NCBI GenBank assembly: GCA_034430335.1
Contig: DAOUES010000275.1
Location: forward strand, 1-6,935
Direction of reading: 5' to 3'
Length of the DNA: 6,935 nt
From: JAFGOY01 sp034430335
GTDB lineage: Bacteria; Chloroflexota; Anaerolineae; Aggregatilineales; UBA3940
Both the position numbers and the translations under genes were made by a program. Of the stretch, positions 6,609-6,935 are shown piece after piece. Under the pieces are notes generated by a model that saw only the letters and a list, made by a program, of their open reading frames with translations, did no database searches and was not told the origin of the DNA. Every line of letters begins with the position of its first letter. Positions within the stretch are counted from its first letter, which is position 1.

Positions 6609-6935
6609 TCATACGTCAAAAACGATCACTACTTCGTATCCCTGCCCTGTAGAGACAATAGCCAGATCGTGATAAGTCACTGCTTTAATGAGTTTATCGT
6701 ATCGCCCGCCCGGCCACCCACTCACCGAAGCTCGCAAACAAAGATTGTCAACTTCGATTACGCCAACAGCGCCAACCAGCACCTCGCCATCTTCGGCCAG
6801 ATAGAGCAGTTCGGTCAGCCAATCGACCAGCAGCGTCTCCCAATCCGGGGCGCACAGGTTATAGCTTTTCTCGATCAGCGGGAGATGCTCGTCAGGCTTT
6901 CCCCCCATCAACTCGAGCATCCCGCGCGCCGCATT
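6609..6935 (-). CDS. Archease (RtcB cofactor protein), N-terminus cut by window edge
   Basis: Archease is a small cytoplasmic protein that stimulates RtcB, speeding guanylylation and allowing multiple turnover of the RNA ligase. The visible 108 residues are the C-terminal part of a protein usually about 140 long. The frame is open to the right edge, beginning NAARGMLELMGG, so the internal Met at 6920 is not the true start: NAARGM is the usual archease helix, and roughly 30 residues, including the first metal-ligand region, lie outside the window. Other family signatures are DWETLLVDWLTELLYLAE in the middle, KAVTYHDLAI, and the ending VVIVFDV with the conserved Asp two residues from the C-terminus. 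It is followed 27 nt later by rtcB on the same strand, which strongly supports the call and suggests a two-gene operon whose promoter is outside the window. Confidence 0.93.
   Translation of the reverse strand, partial: NAARGMLELMGGKPDEHLPLIEKSYNLCAPDWETLLVDWLTELLYLAEDGEVLVGAVGVIEVDNLCLRASVSGWPGGRYDKLIKAVTYHDLAIVSTGQGYEVVIVFDV

Overview
All confidently called genes lie on the minus strand, so the window is best read from right to left. The sequence is GC-rich and densely coded, with only three short non-coding gaps (about 27, 85 and 90 bases) and one 1-base junction. No mobile element, phage gene, tRNA, rRNA or CRISPR array is visible. The gene content fits a free-living bacterium that makes peptidoglycan. 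My best guess is a Chloroflexota lineage (Anaerolineae-like), based on the overall flavour of the proteins: a Pro/Thr-rich lipoprotein linker, an NPG-type class A PBP motif, and a golvesin-like domain fused to an M23 domain. This placement is an inference from general resemblance, not from a marker gene.

Layout in the direction of transcription: (1) positions 6935-5133 hold an RNA-repair pair, archease (5' end outside the window) followed 27 nt later by the RNA ligase rtcB with all its metal-binding and guanylylation residues. (2) Positions 5112-3182 look like a self-contained unit: a good sigma-70-type promoter, a strong ribosome binding site, a 603-residue three-domain protein (TIM-barrel glycosidase-like domain, golvesin-like beta-sandwich, M23/LytM peptidase) and an intrinsic terminator. 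(3) Positions 3146-1 hold a tightly linked pair: an M1-type metalloaminopeptidase predicted to be a lipoprotein, then a class A penicillin-binding protein that starts one base after the peptidase stop codon and runs off the left edge.

Functionally, four of the five genes have a clear family. Archease and RtcB work together to seal RNA ends. The PBP polymerises and cross-links peptidoglycan. The M23 protein carries intact peptidoglycan-hydrolase zinc ligands, but lacks any visible signal peptide. The M1 lipoprotein would act on peptides at the outer membrane-facing surface of the cytoplasmic membrane. The left two-thirds of the window therefore has a cell-envelope theme, while the right third is RNA repair; no evidence ties the two themes together beyond co-orientation.

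I did not find a clear undescribed multi-gene system. The items most worth a second look are the leaderless three-domain putative wall hydrolase, the terminator hairpin squeezed against the M1 gene start (which also corrects that start), and the 1-base coupling of the M1 lipoprotein to the PBP.
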